Origin: Puniceicoccales bacterium
Lineage (GTDB): Bacteria; Verrucomicrobiota; Verrucomicrobiia; Opitutales; Oceanipulchritudinaceae
Direction: 5' to 3'
Assembly: GCA_030595525.1 (NCBI GenBank)
Contig: JAUVDD010000083.1
Coordinates: 1 to 7,271, forward strand
DNA length: 7,271 nucleotides
In this document: one piece after another, positions 6,603 through 7,271 of the stretch
Layout: each line of letters opens with the position of its first letter
Numbering within the stretch: the first letter of the stretch is position 1
Notes under the pieces: generated by a model
Database searches by the model: none
The model's input: only the letters and a program-made list of their open reading frames with translations
What the model was told of the DNA's origin: nothing
Translations under genes and position numbers: made by a program

Positions 6603-7217
6603 TTATATGTATTCAACAAGATAAACGGCCGTAAAAATCACGATCCAGACAATGTCCACAAAGTGCCAGTACAGGCCGGCAGTCTCGATATCAAGAGAGT
6701 TAATCCAACTGAACTTCTTTGTGAAACTGACCCCGAGCCAGCTTGCCAACCAAAGTACGCCCAATGCTACGTGAACACCGTGAGTGCCGGTCAGAACAAA
6801 AAAGGTCGATCCAAAGACGTTGCTGCTGAGCGTAAGATGTTTCTCGTGAACAAAGTGCGTGAACTCGTAGACCTGCCCGCCAAGAAAGATCAATCCAAAC
6901 AAGATCGTTCCTGCCAGGAACAAGCGAACACTCTTCATGTTCTTTTTGTGGGCGGCAGAAACTGTGAGGGCCATCAGGAATGAACTCATCAACAGGATGA
7001 ACGAACTGAAGGCAGTCAGCTCAATGCTGAATATTTCCGTCGGATCGACGACCGTAGGATAAATTTTCCTGTAAATCAGGTGCGTACTGATCAGTGTTCC
7101 GAAGAACATACAGTCAGAGGCGAGAAATGCCCACATGGCCATTTTCTTGTTCTCCACACCCGTATTGGTGTTTTTCAGTTCCTCTAGTGGATCTGCGTGT
7201 GCTGTTGCGTCAGACAT
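6603..7217 (-). CDS. ctaE: Cytochrome c oxidase subunit III
   Basis: Subunit III supports the catalytic core of the haem-copper oxidase, in which electrons from cytochrome c reduce oxygen and protons are pumped. The 204-residue protein is the short bacterial form with five transmembrane helices. Visible motifs are KKMAMWAFLASDCMFFG (24-40), FLGGQVYEFTHF (111-122), TGTHGVHVALGVLW (143-156) and GLYWHFVDIVWIVIF (181-195). The position of the DCCD-reactive Glu of mitochondrial subunit III (bovine E90, in the motif Ser-Glu...Phe-Phe) holds Asp, D35. The start at 7217 follows GGAG (7228-7225) with a 7-nt spacer. It is the first complete gene of the oxidase operon in this window; subunit I is expected upstream, beyond the right edge. 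Confidence 0.96.
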   Translation of the reverse strand: MSDATAHADPLEELKNTNTGVENKKMAMWAFLASDCMFFGTLISTHLIYRKIYPTVVDPTEIFSIELTAFSSFILLMSSFLMALTVSAAHKKNMKSVRLFLAGTILFGLIFLGGQVYEFTHFVHEKHLTLSSNVFGSTFFVLTGTHGVHVALGVLWLASWLGVSFTKKFSWINSLDIETAGLYWHFVDIVWIVIFTAVYLVEYI

Positions 7218-7271
7218 GTTTTTTCTCCAATAAATTTCTCATTTCGAACAGGTAATCATTCTTATTCCCAA

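Noticed and set aside
6201..6983. A 260-codon plus-strand frame opposite the oxidase subunit genes
   Set aside because: It lies antisense to two clearly recognisable oxidase genes and its translation has no domain-like features.
7218..7271. Possible 3' end of the subunit I gene on the minus strand
   Set aside because: All three minus frames reach a stop within this stretch or just inside subunit III, and the piece is too short to match a subunit I C-terminus. Only the subunit III ribosome binding site can be supported.

Overview
This window looks like chromosomal housekeeping DNA from a Gram-negative bacterium of moderate GC content. My best guess is Verrucomicrobiota, class Opitutia (Puniceicoccales/Coraliomargarita-like). 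That guess rests on remembered gene content: scpB beside a chorismate mutase-prephenate dehydratase gene, a caa3-type oxidase operon ending in ctaG, and a short lipoprotein with a Pro-Trp...Trp-Glu-Gly motif. It is an inference, not something the sequence proves. I see no tRNA, rRNA, CRISPR array, insertion sequence, integrase or phage gene.

Layout. Positions 1-1084 lie on the minus strand. scpB (chromosome segregation/condensin partner) is followed 5 bp downstream by the start of pheA (phenylalanine biosynthesis), which runs off the left edge. A 133-bp divergent intergenic region (1085-1217) separates scpB from a plus-strand run of five closely packed genes: pgi (glucose-6-phosphate isomerase), an unrecognised membrane-anchored coiled-coil protein, a 57-residue lipoprotein, rsmI (16S rRNA 2'-O-methyltransferase) and a Ppx/GppA-family phosphatase. 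Gaps are 11 and 18 bp, and two gene pairs overlap (17 bp and 4 bp), so cotranscription is likely.

The plus-strand run meets a minus-strand respiratory operon tail to tail. Only 3 bp separate the two stop codons, and a perfect 9-bp-stem hairpin sits across the junction. The respiratory operon, read right to left, is cytochrome c oxidase subunit III (7217-6603), subunit IV (6586-6242) and the caa3-type assembly protein CtaG (6157-5381). Subunits I and II are presumably just beyond the right edge.

The three right-hand genes act together in building an aa3/caa3-type terminal oxidase. The left and middle genes are unrelated housekeeping functions: chromosome organisation, aromatic amino acids, glycolysis, ribosome modification and phosphate signalling. 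I found no convincing undescribed system. The items most worth a second look are the uncharacterised coiled-coil/lipoprotein pair, the alternative hairpins at the convergent junction, the long acidic tail of ScpB, and a few substitutions at conserved positions.
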